DNA of 64,000 nt from Haemophilus parainfluenzae (GTDB taxonomy: Bacteria > Pseudomonadota > Gammaproteobacteria > Enterobacterales > Pasteurellaceae), in NCBI RefSeq assembly GCF_036288925.1, contig NZ_CP127167.1, positions 2,046,001 to 2,110,000 on the forward strand, written 5' to 3'. Position 1 is the stretch's first letter. Every line of letters begins with the position of its first letter. Positions 48,902-59,556 of the stretch are shown piece after piece. The translations under genes and the position numbers were made by a program. The notes under the pieces are model-generated. The model saw only the letters and a list, made by a program, of their open reading frames with translations. It had not been told where the DNA came from and ran no database searches.

Positions 48902-50800
48902 ATGGGAAAAATTATTGGTATTGACTTAGGTACAACAAACTCTTGTGTGGCAGTAATGGATGGTGATAAACCACGCGTAATTGAAAACGCAGAAGGTGAT
49001 CGCACTACTCCGTCAATTATTGCTTATACAAATGATAACGAAATTTTAGTGGGTCAACCGGCAAAACGCCAAGCAGTGACCAACCCGAAAAATACATTAT
49101 TTGCAATTAAACGTTTAATCGGTCGTCGTTTTGACGATGCTGAAGTAAAACGTGATATCGACATTATGCCATTTGAAATCACCAAAGCAGACAACGGTGA
49201 TGCATGGGTAAATGTAAAAGGTGACAAACTTGCGCCTCCACAAATCTCTGCAGAAGTATTGAAAAAAATGAAGAAAACTGCAGAAGATTTCTTGGGTGAG
49301 CCAGTAACTGAAGCAGTAATCACTGTTCCCGCATACTTTAACGATGCTCAACGTCAAGCGACAAAAGATGCAGGTCGTATCGCTGGTTTAGAAGTTAAAC
49401 GTATCATCAACGAACCAACAGCAGCAGCATTAGCTTACGGTTTAGATAAAGGCCAAGGCAACAAAACTATCGCAGTATATGACTTAGGTGGTGGTACATT
49501 CGACTTATCTATCATCGAAATTGATGAAGTAGGTGGCGAAAAAACCTTTGAAGTATTGGCAACCAACGGTGATACTCACTTAGGTGGTGAAGACTTCGAT
49601 AACCGTGTAATCAACTACTTAGTAGATGAGTTCAAAAAAGAACAAGGCGTTGATTTACGTAATGACCCACTTGCAATGCAACGTTTAAAAGAAGCGGGCG
49701 AAAAAGCGAAAATTGAACTTTCTTCTGCACAACAAACTGATGTGAACTTACCTTACATCACTGCAGATGCAACAGGTCCTAAACACTTAAACATCAAATT
49801 AACTCGCGCTAAATTAGAATCTTTAGTAGAAGATTTAGTGGCGAAATCACTTGAGCCTGTAAAAGTGGCATTAAACGATGCGGGTTTAAGTGCATCACAA
49901 ATTGATGATGTTATTCTAGTGGGCGGTCAAACCCGTATGCCATTAGTACAACAAAAAGTAGAAGAATTCTTCGGTAAAGCACCTCGTAAAGATGTGAACC
50001 CAGATGAAGCCGTTGCTATCGGTGCAGCAGTTCAAGGTGGTGTATTAGCAGGTGATGTAACTGATGTATTATTGTTAGACGTAACACCGTTATCTTTAGG
50101 TATCGAAACCATGGGTGGTGTAATGACTACCTTAATTGAGAAAAACACGACGATTCCAACTAAGAAATCACAAGTGTTCTCAACAGCAGAAGATAACCAA
50201 AGTGCAGTAACCATTCACGTGTTACAAGGTGAACGTAAACAAGCATCAGCGAATAAGTCTTTAGGCCAATTCAACCTTGAAGGTATTAACCCTGCTCCAC
50301 GCGGTATGCCACAAATTGAAGTAACCTTCGACATCGACGCTGACGGTATTATCCACGTTTCTGCGAAAGATAAAGGTACAGGTAAAGAACAACAAATCAC
50401 CATCAAAGCCTCTTCGGGTTTAAGTGATGAAGAAATTCAACAAATGGTTCGTGATGCAGAAGCAAATGCTGAAGCAGACCGTAAATTTGAAGAATTAGTA
50501 CAAGCGCGAAACCAAGCAGATCACCTTGTACACAGCACACGTAAACAATTAGAAGAAGCAGGTGACAAAGTTCCAGCTGAAGATCGTGCCGCAATTGAAA
50601 GCGCATTAAGCGATTTAGAAACTGCAGCGAAAGGTGAAGATAAAGCAGCAATCGAAGCTAAACTTCAAGCACTTGCAGAAGTGGCTCAAAAACTTGCTCA
50701 AGCTGCACAACCACAAGGTGATGCACAACAAGCTCAAAGTAGCAATCCAAATGATGATGTTGTTGATGCTGAGTTTGAAGAAGTGAAAGACAATAAATAA
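48902..50800 (+). CDS. dnaK: Molecular chaperone DnaK (Hsp70)
   Basis: ATP-dependent chaperone, 632 residues. N-terminal [18 protein letters not shown], phosphate-2 [15 protein letters not shown] and adenosine [13 protein letters not shown] are present; the C-terminal [10 protein letters not shown] tail is canonical. A sigma-32-type promoter precedes it. In H. parainfluenzae-type layout dnaJ follows after a small GyrI-like gene rather than directly. Confidence 0.98.
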   Translation: MGKIIGIDLGTTNSCVAVMDGDKPRVIENAEGDRTTPSIIAYTNDNEILVGQPAKRQAVTNPKNTLFAIKRLIGRRFDDAEVKRDIDIMPFEITKADNGDAWVNVKGDKLAPPQISAEVLKKMKKTAEDFLGEPVTEAVITVPAYFNDAQRQATKDAGRIAGLEVKRIINEPTAAALAYGLDKGQGNKTIAVYDLGGGTFDLSIIEIDEVGGEKTFEVLATNGDTHLGGEDFDNRVINYLVDEFKKEQGVDLRNDPLAMQRLKEAGEKAKIELSSAQQTDVNLPYITADATGPKHLNIKLTRAKLESLVEDLVAKSLEPVKVALNDAGLSASQIDDVILVGGQTRMPLVQQKVEEFFGKAPRKDVNPDEAVAIGAAVQGGVLAGDVTDVLLLDVTPLSLGIETMGGVMTTLIEKNTTIPTKKSQVFSTAEDNQSAVTIHVLQGERKQASANKSLGQFNLEGINPAPRGMPQIEVTFDIDADGIIHVSAKDKGTGKEQQITIKASSGLSDEEIQQMVRDAEANAEADRKFEELVQARNQADHLVHSTRKQLEEAGDKVPAEDRAAIESALSDLETAAKGEDKAAIEAKLQALAEVAQKLAQAAQPQGDAQQAQSSNPNDDVVDAEFEEVKDNK

Positions 50801-50825
50801 TTCACCGCTCTTCTTACCATAAACA

Positions 50826-50848
50826 AAGGGCGTGGAAACACGCCCTTT
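50826..50848 (+). terminator. Terminator after dnaK
   Basis: AAAGGGCGTG, a GAAA loop, CACGCCCTTTT: a ten-pair stem with a T run. Confidence 0.9.
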
Positions 50849-50863
50849 TGGTGTATCTAACAA

Positions 50864-50985
50864 GTTCCCCTCTTTAGAAAAGAGGGGGGGGGGAGGGGTG
50901 ATTTGATAGCGATATCAAATTTTCTTATGAGCTAAATTTACTTCTGCCAAATCTCCCCCCGCCCCTCTTTGCTAAAGAAGGGAGT
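50864..50985. repeat. MITE-like inverted-repeat element with a G10 tract
   Basis: Two imperfect inverted repeats of about 37-41 bases bound a 122-base block: left GTTCCCCTCTTTAG... (50864-50904) and right ...CTAAAGAAGGGAG (50949-50985). Each arm also contains a small local hairpin. The left arm has ten consecutive G (50884-50893), a likely slippage site, which is outside any gene. No transposase. It looks like a small non-autonomous repeat inserted between the dnaK terminator and the GyrI-like gene. Confidence 0.6.
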
Positions 50986-51031
50986 ATGTTACAAGCGGTC
51001 AAATTTACCCAGAATTTTGTAAATTTAAGTA

Positions 51032-51442
51032 ATGGTTATGCCACTTACACTTTATCCACTTGCTAAAATTCGTACGCATAACACAAAGGAAAATCCCGCA
51101 GAAAAGATTGGACAGCTTTGGCAGAATAATTTTACCAAATTGCCTCAAAATGAGCCTTATTATGGTGTTTATCTGAATTACGAATCGGATTTTACGGGCT
51201 ATTATGATGTTGCTGTTGCTCAAGAAAGTAAACCTGAAGGCAGTTTTTCAACCATTGAAATTGAAGATCTGACTTGGTATGAAATCTTCCCTACGACTTA
51301 TAAATCAGTAGTTCAAACGTGGCAACATATTTGGAATAAAGAAAAGCAAGGCTTATTAAAACGTGCTTATAACGTGGATTTTGAAAAATATTATCCAAAT
51401 GGAAAAGTGGATATTTACATTTCAATTTGCCCACATTGCTAA
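51032..51442 (+). CDS. GyrI-like / AraC effector-binding domain protein
   Basis: 136 residues with the GyrI-like small-molecule binding pattern: PLAKIRTHNTKENPAEKIGQLW near the start, YGVYLNYESDFTGYYDVAVAQE in the middle and the Tyr/Trp-rich WYEIFPTTYKSVVQTWQHIW near 93-112. Both the ATG at 51032 and a second ATG at 51038 are possible starts. Such stand-alone domains bind hydrophobic ligands or, like GyrI/SbmC, protect gyrase; the function here is unknown. Between dnaK and dnaJ. Confidence 0.7.
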   Translation: MVMPLTLYPLAKIRTHNTKENPAEKIGQLWQNNFTKLPQNEPYYGVYLNYESDFTGYYDVAVAQESKPEGSFSTIEIEDLTWYEIFPTTYKSVVQTWQHIWNKEKQGLLKRAYNVDFEKYYPNGKVDIYISICPHC

Positions 51443-51504
51443 AAATAGCGAATGTAAGCGGTCAGAAATGACAAAATATTTGCAAATAAAAATACGGAAA
51501 CATT

Positions 51505-52641
51505 ATGGCAAAGAAAGATTATTACGACGTTCTTGGTGTTGAACGTGGCGCAGATGAAAAAGCAATTAAACGTGCTTACAAAAAACTCGCCATGCAATAT
51601 CACCCTGATAGAACCAAAGGTGATAAAGCCAAAGAAGAAAAATTTAAAGAAATCCAAGAAGCCTATGAAATCTTAGGCGATAAAGAAAAGCGTGCTGCTT
51701 ACGATCAATACGGTCATGCAGCCTTTGAACAAGGCGGCATGGGAGGCGGTGGCTTCAGTGGTGGATTCAGCGGCGCTGATTTTGGTGATATTTTTGGTGA
51801 TATGTTCGGCGATATCTTTGGCGGTGGCGGACGTGGTCGTCAGCGTGTAGTTCGCGGTGAAGATTTACGATATGACATCCAAATTACGTTAGAAGAAGCC
51901 GTAAAAGGTACAACCAAAGACATCCAAATCAATACGCTTGCTCACTGTGATAGCTGCGATGGCACTGGTGCAGAAAAAGGCTCAAAAGTTGAAACATGTC
52001 CAAGCTGTCATGGTTCTGGTCGTATTCGTCGTCAACAAGGTTTCTTCGTAACCGAAGCCGTTTGTCCTACTTGTCATGGTTCTGGTAAGAAAATTGAAAA
52101 ACCATGTAAAAGCTGCCATGGCGAAGGTCGTGTTCACAAGAAGAAAAACCTTTCTGTTAAGATCCCAGCAGGTGTGGATACCGGCAACCAATTACGTTTA
52201 AGCGGCGAAGGTGCAGCGGGCGAAAATGGTGCACCTGCAGGCGATTTATATGTGGTGATTCACGTTAAAGAACATCATATCTTCGAACGTGATGGAAACA
52301 ACCTCTACTGCGAAGTGCCAATCAGTTTCTCAATGGCTGCGTTAGGTGGTGAAATTGAGGTCCCAACCTTAGACGGTAAAGTGAAACTCAAAATCCCTCC
52401 TGAAACCCAAACAGGCAAACTCTTCCGTATGCGTGGTAAAGGGGTGAGCTCTACTCGTAGCGGCTACGCAGGCGATCTTATTTGTCGCGTAGTGATTGAA
52501 ACACCGGTGAACTTAAATAAAGAACAAAAAGAATTATTAGAAAAACTGGAAGAAAGTTTGAAAGGACAAAAATCGCATAGTCCGAAATCTTCAAGCTTTT
52601 TAGATGGTGTGAAGAAATTCTTTGATAACTTAGGTAAGTAA
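51505..52641 (+). CDS. dnaJ: Chaperone protein DnaJ
   Basis: Hsp40 cochaperone of DnaK. The J domain has His33-Pro34-Asp35, followed by a Gly/Phe-rich region, four CxxCxGxG zinc repeats ([32 protein letters not shown], about 150-210) and the client-binding C-terminus. Length 378 is normal. Separated from dnaK by the GyrI-like gene and the MITE-like element; ends at an uptake-signal hairpin. Confidence 0.98.
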   Translation: MAKKDYYDVLGVERGADEKAIKRAYKKLAMQYHPDRTKGDKAKEEKFKEIQEAYEILGDKEKRAAYDQYGHAAFEQGGMGGGGFSGGFSGADFGDIFGDMFGDIFGGGGRGRQRVVRGEDLRYDIQITLEEAVKGTTKDIQINTLAHCDSCDGTGAEKGSKVETCPSCHGSGRIRRQQGFFVTEAVCPTCHGSGKKIEKPCKSCHGEGRVHKKKNLSVKIPAGVDTGNQLRLSGEGAAGENGAPAGDLYVVIHVKEHHIFERDGNNLYCEVPISFSMAALGGEIEVPTLDGKVKLKIPPETQTGKLFRMRGKGVSSTRSGYAGDLICRVVIETPVNLNKEQKELLEKLEESLKGQKSHSPKSSSFLDGVKKFFDNLGK

Positions 52642-52651
52642 ACCTAAACAG

Positions 52652-52697
52652 AAAGTGCGGTCAATTTTAAAACTGTTTTGAAATTGACCGCACTTTT
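52652..52697. terminator. Inverted uptake-signal hairpin between dnaJ and modC
   Basis: AAAGTGCGGTCAATTT (52652-52667) and AAATTGACCGCACTTTT (52681-52697) around a 13-base loop: a 16-base stem made from two uptake signals, placed between convergent genes. Confidence 0.8.
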
Positions 52698-52700
52698 ACT

Positions 52701-53756
52701 TTATACGACTGAAATGGCTTTTATTTGCACATAAACATCCATGCCTTGAGCGAAATGCAATTCATTAAACGCCCATTTACTGATACTTGCCCAAACTTTA
52801 TGCCCCTCCACCAACACCGCAATGTCAATGCGATTCTCTTGCGGAACGATTTGTACTATTTGCCCACGTAAGATATTACGAATGCTCGTTTGCTCTGGCT
52901 TGCTGAGAGTGAGTGATACATCGGAACTATAAATACAGACGCGCACTTTTTCATTCGCTTGATGATGCACTTCGTTAATCCAAAGCTGTTGTTCGCCTAA
53001 AGAAAGTGCGGTCATTTTATAGGTTGGATTATGCAAATAGACAGGCAACGCCAACACACTACTCTGCTCCGATTCACCTTTCCAAGGGGCAAATAACGGA
53101 CTGTTCCAGACATTTTCTAAGGTGTCATAGGCTTTCACTTTGCCATTTTCCATCAGCACAACGCGATCGGCCAAACGTAATAATTCGTCCAAACTGTGCG
53201 TCACATATAAAATCGGCACATTAATTTCTTTGGATAAGCTTTCCAAATATTGCATAAGCTCACGTTTGCGAGGCACATCTAAAGCAGAAAGCGGTTCATC
53301 CATCAGCAAAATATCAGGATCCGTTAATAAGGCTCGCCCAATCGCCACACGTTGTTTTTCTCCGCCTGATAAAGTAAGCGGATAGCGTTTGAGCAACGGT
53401 TCAATACCAAGTAGCTGAACGATATAGTCAAAATCTTCATGGCTGACATTCTTCATGCCATAACGTAAATTGCCTTTGACATTGTAATGCGGGAATAAAC
53501 GCGCATCTTGGAATACATAACCGATTTTGCGCTGATGCACAGGGAGATTCTCACCGTTCTCCACATCCACCAAAGTGCGGTCATTTAAACGAATAAATCC
53601 TTGATCGGGATGAGTTAAACCACTCACCAAGTTAATCAATGAGGTTTTACCCGAACCTGACAAACCAAAAATAGCCGTCACACCTTGAGTTGGCAACTGC
53701 AGATCCGCACGTAAGGTCAAGCGACCTAATTGTTGTTGTACATTAATGTGTAGCAT
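52701..53756 (-). CDS. modC: Molybdate ABC transporter ATPase ModC
   Basis: 351 residues: an ABC domain with Walker [12 protein letters not shown] (about 32-42), signature [17 protein letters not shown] and Walker [15 protein letters not shown], followed by a C-terminal Mop domain that binds oxyanion. Start overlaps the end of modB by 14 bases. Confidence 0.96.
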   Translation of the reverse strand: MLHINVQQQLGRLTLRADLQLPTQGVTAIFGLSGSGKTSLINLVSGLTHPDQGFIRLNDRTLVDVENGENLPVHQRKIGYVFQDARLFPHYNVKGNLRYGMKNVSHEDFDYIVQLLGIEPLLKRYPLTLSGGEKQRVAIGRALLTDPDILLMDEPLSALDVPRKRELMQYLESLSKEINVPILYVTHSLDELLRLADRVVLMENGKVKAYDTLENVWNSPLFAPWKGESEQSSVLALPVYLHNPTYKMTALSLGEQQLWINEVHHQANEKVRVCIYSSDVSLTLSKPEQTSIRNILRGQIVQIVPQENRIDIAVLVEGHKVWASISKWAFNELHFAQGMDVYVQIKAISVV

Positions 53757-54459
53757 CGCCCTGCCCCAATTTTTTCTGCATCCGTTTGCTCAATGCTTCG
53801 GAAAGCAATAAAGAAATTAATGAAAGGATCACCGCAAACAAACAAAGGCGTGCAGTTTGTGCTTCGGCGCCTGGTGTTTGGATAAACGAATACATTGCTA
53901 AAGGAATGGTTTGAGTTTCCCCCGCAATATTAGATACGAAGGTAATGGTTGCACCAAACTCTCCTAAAGAGCGAGCAAACCCTAATACTAAACCTGCCAA
54001 TACACCAGGTAGAGAAAGGGGCAATGTAATCGTAAAAAAGACTCGCCAAGGCGAAGCGCCAAGCGTCTGTGCAGCTTGCTCTAATTTAAAATCAATGCTT
54101 TCTAAGGAAAGACGTATCGCTCGTACGACCAATGGAAATGCCACCACCGCTGAAGCTAATACAGCCCCTTTCCAGCTAAAGCCGAAGGATAAGCCAAACC
54201 ATTGATATAAATACTTGCCAATAAATCCATTACGTCCCATGGCGACTAATAATAAATAACCGATAACCACTGGCGGCAATACCAAAGGCAGATGAATAAT
54301 TCCTGTAATCAAAGACTTACCGTAAAATTCCTTACGAGCCACTAACCAAGCAATAAAAATTGCGAAGGGCAAACTCCAAAGCATAGAACTCAATGCAACA
54401 CTCATGCTTAAGTGAATCGCATCCCATTCCATCGGGCTTAATTGAAACCAAGAGAGCAA
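53743..54459 (-). CDS. modB: Molybdate ABC transporter permease ModB
   Basis: 238 residues, about 5-6 membrane segments, with the permease EAA-type loop [23 protein letters not shown] (about 134-156). Overlaps modC and follows modA. Confidence 0.95.
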   Translation of the reverse strand: MLSWFQLSPMEWDAIHLSMSVALSSMLWSLPFAIFIAWLVARKEFYGKSLITGIIHLPLVLPPVVIGYLLLVAMGRNGFIGKYLYQWFGLSFGFSWKGAVLASAVVAFPLVVRAIRLSLESIDFKLEQAAQTLGASPWRVFFTITLPLSLPGVLAGLVLGFARSLGEFGATITFVSNIAGETQTIPLAMYSFIQTPGAEAQTARLCLFAVILSLISLLLSEALSKRMQKKLGQGDATH

Positions 54460-54511
54460 AATATTTCCTTGTGTATATGTCGATATGTCGAAATTTCTTT
54501 AGAGATAACAA

Positions 54512-54533
54512 AAAGGACAGTTGCCTGTCCTTT
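54512..54533 (-). terminator. Hairpin between modA and modB
   Basis: AAAGGACAG-TTGC-CTGTCCTTT, a nine-pair stem followed on the minus strand by TTTTG. A partial terminator here would leave modA transcript in excess of modBC, which suits a binding protein that outnumbers its transporter. Confidence 0.75.
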
Positions 54534-54552
54534 CTTTATAAAGTCTAGCTCA

Positions 54553-55314
54553 TTATTTCACAGAGAAACCATATTCAACAAATATTTTTTTCGCTGCGCT
54601 CGATTCTAAGTAATTAAGGAAATCACGGGTATCCGCATTGTCATGATCTTTTAAAATCGCAACGGGATATTCAACCGGTTTATAACTGTCTTTCGGGAAT
54701 ACACCGACTGCTTTCACGTCTTTACTCACTTTCGCATCGGTACTATACACAATACCATAAGGGGCTTCAGCACGTTCAACTAAGGCTAATGCACCACGTA
54801 CGTCTTTCGCACGCGCTAATTTATCTTTAACTTGATCCCATAAATTCAATTTGGTTAATGATTCTTCTGCATATTGTCCTGCAGGAACGTGCGCAGGATC
54901 ACCTACGGATAAATAGCTGTCTTTTAAGCCTTTGATCCATTCACCTTTGGCAATATCCACTGAATTAACAGCACTTTTAGCCGGCGCAATTAATACTAAT
55001 TCATTGCCTGCTAATACTTTTTCAGTTTCTTTTACAGTGAGATTTTTGTCTGATAAATATTTCATCCATTTGTTGCTAGCTGAAATAAATAAGTCTGCAG
55101 GTGCACCTTCTTCAACTTGTTTTGCAAGGGTGGAAGAAGAAGCAAAAGAGAAAACCACGGTATTATTTGGCTTCTCAGTTTGGTATTGATTCGCAATTTG
55201 TTGTAACGCATCAGTCATTGAAGCAGCAGCAAACACAGTCACTTTTGCTGATGCAGCAAAAGATACGCCCATGCCTGCAATTAAAAGTGCGGTTGCAAAT
55301 TTAGTTAATTTCAT
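54553..55314 (-). CDS. modA: Molybdate-binding periplasmic protein ModA
   Basis: 253 residues: signal peptide (Lys-Leu-Thr-Lys-Phe, hydrophobic, cut after Ala-Ser-Ala at about 23) and a periplasmic binding fold starting VTVFAAASMTDALQQIA, with VFSFASSSTLAKQ holding the anion-binding Ser residues. Preceded by AGGAGATA. Confidence 0.96.
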   Translation of the reverse strand: MKLTKFATALLIAGMGVSFAASAKVTVFAAASMTDALQQIANQYQTEKPNNTVVFSFASSSTLAKQVEEGAPADLFISASNKWMKYLSDKNLTVKETEKVLAGNELVLIAPAKSAVNSVDIAKGEWIKGLKDSYLSVGDPAHVPAGQYAEESLTKLNLWDQVKDKLARAKDVRGALALVERAEAPYGIVYSTDAKVSKDVKAVGVFPKDSYKPVEYPVAILKDHDNADTRDFLNYLESSAAKKIFVEYGFSVK

Positions 55315-55336
55315 TATTTATCTCCTATATAAATGA

Positions 55337-55363
55337 AACTATATATAAAAAAATATACTACGA
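55337..55363. promoter_or_regulatory. Candidate ModE operator between modA and modE
   Basis: In the modA-modE divergent region, CTATATATA (55339-55347) and a shorter TATACTACG (55355-55363) are spaced by an A-rich stretch, similar to the ModE box (CGnTATATA-N7-TATATnACG). One side matches better than the other. ModE is expected to repress modABC here. Confidence 0.4.
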
Positions 55364-55448
55364 GTAAATTATAACTTGAATTTTCAAATAAGCATACAGA
55401 AAAACTTAAAGATCAAGTAAAATAAACAGAATTGTGTATTAGGAGGAG

Positions 55449-56219
55449 ATGATGAAACAAACTGAAATTTTACTGACGATCAAACTTCATCAAGAATTAT
55501 TTATTGATCCAAAACGTGTTCGCCTCTTAAAAGAAATTAAAGAATGTGGCTCAATCAACCAAGCAGCTAAAAATGCGAAAGTGAGCTATAAAAGTGCTTG
55601 GGATCACCTTGAGGCGATGAATAAAATCAGTCCCAAACCGCTTTTAGAACGCAATATTGGTGGAAAAAATGGGGGCGGTACTTCATTAACCACTTATGCC
55701 GAGCGTTTACTGCAGCTTTATGATTTGCTCGAACAAACACAGGAACACGCTTTTCATATTCTGCAAGATGAGACGATCCCACTAAACAGTCTACTTTCAG
55801 CAACGGCAAAATTCTCCTTACAAAGTAGCGCGCGTAATCAATTTTTCGGTAAGGTGGCAAGCCAACATATCGTTGACTCCCGCTGCATTGTTGCAGTAAA
55901 TATTCAGGATTTAGCTCATCCATTACATGTTTCAATCACAATGCGCAGTGCTGAGCGTCTCAGACTCATTACTGAAAAAGAAGTGATGGTGATGTTTAAA
56001 GCCCCTTGGGTGAAAATTAGTGCTACCCCATTAGAAGAAAAAAATAACCTTTTCCAAGCAACAATTCTTTCAATAGAAAACGAAGAAGCCATTGTGCAAT
56101 TAAAGCACAGCTCAATTGAATTTTGTGCCAGCATTCATAGCAAAGATGGTTGGAAAGTGGGACAAGATGTGTGGTTACATGTGGATCCAGAACAGATCAT
56201 TCTAGCGACATTGAAATAA
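55449..56219 (+). CDS. modE: Molybdate-responsive transcriptional regulator ModE
   Basis: 256 residues: an N-terminal winged helix-turn-helix (GSINQAAKNAKVSYKSAWDHLEAMN, about 34-58) and two C-terminal Mop-type domains that bind molybdate. Divergent from modABC, as in E. coli. The start has GGAGGAG upstream. Confidence 0.94.
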   Translation: MMKQTEILLTIKLHQELFIDPKRVRLLKEIKECGSINQAAKNAKVSYKSAWDHLEAMNKISPKPLLERNIGGKNGGGTSLTTYAERLLQLYDLLEQTQEHAFHILQDETIPLNSLLSATAKFSLQSSARNQFFGKVASQHIVDSRCIVAVNIQDLAHPLHVSITMRSAERLRLITEKEVMVMFKAPWVKISATPLEEKNNLFQATILSIENEEAIVQLKHSSIEFCASIHSKDGWKVGQDVWLHVDPEQIILATLK

Positions 56220-56230
56220 TCCTCAAACAA

Positions 56231-56258
56231 AAAGTGCGATCAAAATTTATCGCACTTT
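56231..56258. terminator. Hairpin between convergent modE and yfbR
   Basis: AAAGTGCGAT and ATCGCACTTT face each other over eight bases, with a variant uptake-signal core (GCGAT in place of GCGGT). Confidence 0.7.
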
Positions 56259-56269
56259 ATTATTTGCGC

Positions 56270-56863
56270 TTATAACGCAATCTCATCAATCGAGCGTCCA
56301 AAACTTGGTAAAAAGACTTGCAAAAAATAATCCATTTCTTGGCTGTGCCATTGTTCCATTAGATGTTCTAAGCGTTTTTTCGCGGTTTTAAATTCATGGT
56401 TACCATGCTCTAATTCAAATTGAGCTTTAATATACGCACAAATCAAGTCCGCTTGTTTTACTAAATGCTTTTCTTCTGGGCTAAATTGCTCACTATCTAA
56501 ATATGGAGCAAAACTCTCTTGCAATTCAGTCGGGAGCAAACTAATTAAATGCAATTCTGCAGCTGCTTCAATATCTTTATAAGCATGCGTGATTTCAGAG
56601 TTGAAATACTTAATTGGGGTCGGTAAATCACCAGTGAAAATTTCAGAGGTATCATGATACATCGCCATCACTGCAATACGTTCAGGATTGACTTTACCAT
56701 CAAAAAAGTGATTTTTAATAATGGCTAAAGCTTGTGCTACAAAGGCTACTTGCAAGCTATGCTCCGCCAAGTTTTCCTTTTCAATATTGCGCATTAATGA
56801 CCAACGCTGAATTAAGCGAAGACGATCTAAACAGGCAAAAAAGTGGCTGGTTTTAACTTCCAC
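56270..56863 (-). CDS. yfbR: 5'-deoxynucleotidase YfbR
   Basis: 197-residue HD-domain phosphohydrolase that dephosphorylates deoxynucleoside 5'-monophosphates. Visible metal residues are His33 in Ala-Glu-His-Ser, the His-Asp pair in [16 protein letters not shown] (about 68-83) and a late Asp. Follows degS on the minus strand. Confidence 0.9.
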   Translation of the reverse strand: MEVKTSHFFACLDRLRLIQRWSLMRNIEKENLAEHSLQVAFVAQALAIIKNHFFDGKVNPERIAVMAMYHDTSEIFTGDLPTPIKYFNSEITHAYKDIEAAAELHLISLLPTELQESFAPYLDSEQFSPEEKHLVKQADLICAYIKAQFELEHGNHEFKTAKKRLEHLMEQWHSQEMDYFLQVFLPSFGRSIDEIAL

Positions 56864-56872
56864 AATACATCC

Positions 56873-57895
56873 TTAATTAAACGGTAACTCTTCAATAATC
56901 ACAGGAAGATCAATTACTTTACCTAAGCGAGAAACGGTAACAATGACCTCTGTATGCGGTTTAGTATCACTGATAATTTGCATCATTTCACGAATAGAGA
57001 GGTTATCTTGTTTATTTAACCGCAAAATCACATCACCGACTTGTATACCTGCTTTTGCGGCAGGACTATTGGCGGTCACGCCAGTAATCACGATACCACC
57101 GTTTGAGTTAGAAGTAATTTCACTTTGCACCCCAAAATAACCACGAATCACGCGTCCATCGCGAATAATTTTATATAACACATCATTTGCAATACTAATT
57201 GGAATCGCAAAATTCAGCCCTTCTGCAATTTCATTGGCTGTTTTACCAATACTTAACGTGCTGATCCCCACTAATTCGCCCGCAGAGTTAATCAACGCGC
57301 CACCAGAGTTACCACGGTTAATTGATGCATCTGTTTGAATAAAGTTTTGACGACCTAAAGAATCCCCTACGGCACTACGCCCTACCGCACTGATAATCCC
57401 TTGGGAAACACTTTGACCGAGGTTATACGGGTTACCAATAGCAAGAGCAATATCACCAACTCGTACCTGGCGTTCTTTATTTTGCGGAATGGTAGAAAGA
57501 TTGGTTGCTTTGATTTTTAATACCGCAAGATCCGTCAAATTATCCGAACCAATTAAATTCGCTTCATAAATATTGCCGTTTTGCAGTGCCACCACAATTT
57601 GATCCGCATTTTGGATAACGTGTTTATTGGTAAGAATATAACCGTCTTTGGTCATAATCACGCCAGAACCTAAGTTATTTACCTGTAATTGATCGCTATC
57701 ATTAATGCTGGCAGAAGAAAAAGATCGGTTGTACACGTTCACCACAGCAGGCGAAGCAATTCTCACTGCACTATTGAATGAAACAATATCATCAGCAGAG
57801 AAAAGGCTGCTGTTATTGAGCTTAGGAACGGCAAATAAAATAACGCCTGCCGCAGCAAGCCCCCAAAGGGCGGAATGGAAAAGTTTTTTAAACAT
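56873..57895 (-). CDS. degS: Periplasmic serine protease DegS
   Basis: 340-residue HtrA-family protease with an N-terminal membrane anchor (about 7-24), the trypsin-like core with catalytic His in Thr-Asn-Lys-His-Val, Asp in Leu-Thr-Asp-Leu and Ser in Gly-Asn-Ser-Gly-Gly-Ala, and a single C-terminal PDZ domain (GYFGVQSEITSN onward). One PDZ and an anchor mark DegS rather than DegP. It starts sigma-E release by cutting RseA. Confidence 0.93.
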   Translation of the reverse strand: MFKKLFHSALWGLAAAGVILFAVPKLNNSSLFSADDIVSFNSAVRIASPAVVNVYNRSFSSASINDSDQLQVNNLGSGVIMTKDGYILTNKHVIQNADQIVVALQNGNIYEANLIGSDNLTDLAVLKIKATNLSTIPQNKERQVRVGDIALAIGNPYNLGQSVSQGIISAVGRSAVGDSLGRQNFIQTDASINRGNSGGALINSAGELVGISTLSIGKTANEIAEGLNFAIPISIANDVLYKIIRDGRVIRGYFGVQSEITSNSNGGIVITGVTANSPAAKAGIQVGDVILRLNKQDNLSIREMMQIISDTKPHTEVIVTVSRLGKVIDLPVIIEELPFN

Positions 57896-57897
57896 TT

Positions 57898-59028
57898 TTA
57901 TTCTTTTATTAATAAGTTAGGTAAATAACTGAGCTTTAAATCATCCCCAATTCTTTCACATTCTTGCAATTGCCACAATGGGGCATCCGCAAGTTTTTCT
58001 AAATGCGGGAGTTGGCATAATCCTCGAGCGTTATCCCCCAAGAGTTTCGGGGCGACATAAATGATTAATTCATCTACAGCATGTTGTTCAATCAGGCTTC
58101 CCGCTAAATTGGCGCCCACTTCAACCCAAATGGAATTCACTTGTCTCTTGCCTAATTCTGTCATCAATAGATCGAAATCATAGTTTTCTGGCAGTAACAT
58201 TTGCTCACAGAAATCAGGGAATAGAGACATATCTCGTGGAATTGAACCCACAAGCCAAACTGGCGAATGGGTGCGGAATAATTGATGACTTGGTTGAACT
58301 CGAATTTTAGAATCTAAGATTATGCGAATAGGCTGACGCACAGTATCTTCAGCATATTCCGCTTTTAGATCGTCGGGGAATTGATTCCAACGCACGTTCA
58401 AGCTTGGATCATCGGCTAACACGGTAGCACTTGTAGATAAAAGTGCGGTCGCTTTGGCTCGCATTTTTTGTACATCCGCACGGGCTGCTTCACCCGTGAT
58501 CCACTTGCTTTCACCGCTCGCCATAGCTGTTCGGCCATCTAAACTCATGGCTAATTTTAGCTGTACATAAGGCTTGCCAGTTCTCATACGTTTGAGAAAA
58601 CCTTTATTTAAAGCTTCTGCTTGTTCGTTCAATAAATTGACCGCACTTGGTATGCCTGCATCGGCTAACATTTTTAAGCCCTTGCCCGCCACTTGAGGAT
58701 TAGGATCAGCCATGGCTGCGACAACTCGACTGACACCCGCTTCAATTAAACCTAATGCACAAGGCGGTGTACGACCATAATGAGAACAAGGTTCAAGCGT
58801 CACATAAGCAGTTGCGCCTTTCGCTTTCTCACCGGCATCTGCCAACGCTACTCGTTCTGCATGAGGCTGACCGGCTTTAAAATGAAACCCTTTCCCGACA
58901 ATTTCACCGTTTTTAACCAACACACATCCTACGGATGGATTCGGCGTAGTGGTGTACTGCCCTTTTGCTGCAAGCTCAAGAGCCAGTTGCATAAATTTCA
59001 CGTCATCAGGGGAAAAGGTGTCACTCAT
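57898..59028 (-). CDS. ribD: Bifunctional riboflavin biosynthesis deaminase/reductase RibD
   Basis: 376 residues. Deaminase domain: Pro-His-Ala-Glu-Arg (zinc His and catalytic Glu) and EPCSHYGRTPPC (zinc Cys pair), about 50-90. Reductase domain from about 150 with AMSLDGRTA and ESKWITGE. It makes the pyrimidine intermediate of riboflavin. Upstream of degS by 2 bases and directly after nrdR. Confidence 0.95.
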   Translation of the reverse strand: MSDTFSPDDVKFMQLALELAAKGQYTTTPNPSVGCVLVKNGEIVGKGFHFKAGQPHAERVALADAGEKAKGATAYVTLEPCSHYGRTPPCALGLIEAGVSRVVAAMADPNPQVAGKGLKMLADAGIPSAVNLLNEQAEALNKGFLKRMRTGKPYVQLKLAMSLDGRTAMASGESKWITGEAARADVQKMRAKATALLSTSATVLADDPSLNVRWNQFPDDLKAEYAEDTVRQPIRIILDSKIRVQPSHQLFRTHSPVWLVGSIPRDMSLFPDFCEQMLLPENYDFDLLMTELGKRQVNSIWVEVGANLAGSLIEQHAVDELIIYVAPKLLGDNARGLCQLPHLEKLADAPLWQLQECERIGDDLKLSYLPNLLIKE

Positions 59029-59029
59029 A

Positions 59030-59479
59030 TTAATCCTTTAAGCTTTCAATTTCTTTGGTAAATTCATTGATATTATCAAAGCTCAAATAAACGGACGCAA
59101 AACGGATATACGCCACTTTATCTAATTCTTTCAGCTCATTCATGGCTAATTTACCTACGAGATGACTTGGTACTTCTCGTTCACCCGTCGCACGTAATTG
59201 GATAATAATATGGCTGATGGCTTTTTCCACATCATCCGAACTTACTGGGCGTTTTTCTAATGCATGTTGAATACCGCTACGCAATTTATCTTCGTTAAAC
59301 GGCTCGCGTGACCCATCATTTTTAATAATTTTTGGCACCACTAATTCGGCCGTTTCAAAGGTGGTAAAGCGTTCATGACAATTCCCGCATTCCCGACGAC
59401 GACGTACTTGATACCCATCAGAAACCAAACGGCTGTCAATCACCTTAGTTTCTTCAGTTGAACAAAACGGACAACGCAT
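59030..59479 (-). CDS. nrdR: Transcriptional repressor NrdR
   Basis: 149 residues: N-terminal zinc ribbon Cys-Pro-Phe-Cys ... Cys-Gly-Asn-Cys (3-34) and an ATP-cone domain. It represses ribonucleotide reductase genes when dATP is high. It shares a transcript with ribD (one base apart), a common gene pair in gamma-proteobacteria. Confidence 0.96.
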   Translation of the reverse strand: MRCPFCSTEETKVIDSRLVSDGYQVRRRRECGNCHERFTTFETAELVVPKIIKNDGSREPFNEDKLRSGIQHALEKRPVSSDDVEKAISHIIIQLRATGEREVPSHLVGKLAMNELKELDKVAYIRFASVYLSFDNINEFTKEIESLKD

Positions 59480-59556
59480 TTTAGATCCTTTTCAAAATTA
59501 TTCTTAAGCCATTATCTTATCAAAAATCCAAGATCTTTTCGATCTGAAGATCCGCT

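Noticed and set aside
55315..55448. A molybdenum cofactor riboswitch upstream of modA
   Set aside because: The 134-base modA-modE region has no long structured leader; it fits a ModE-type operator better.
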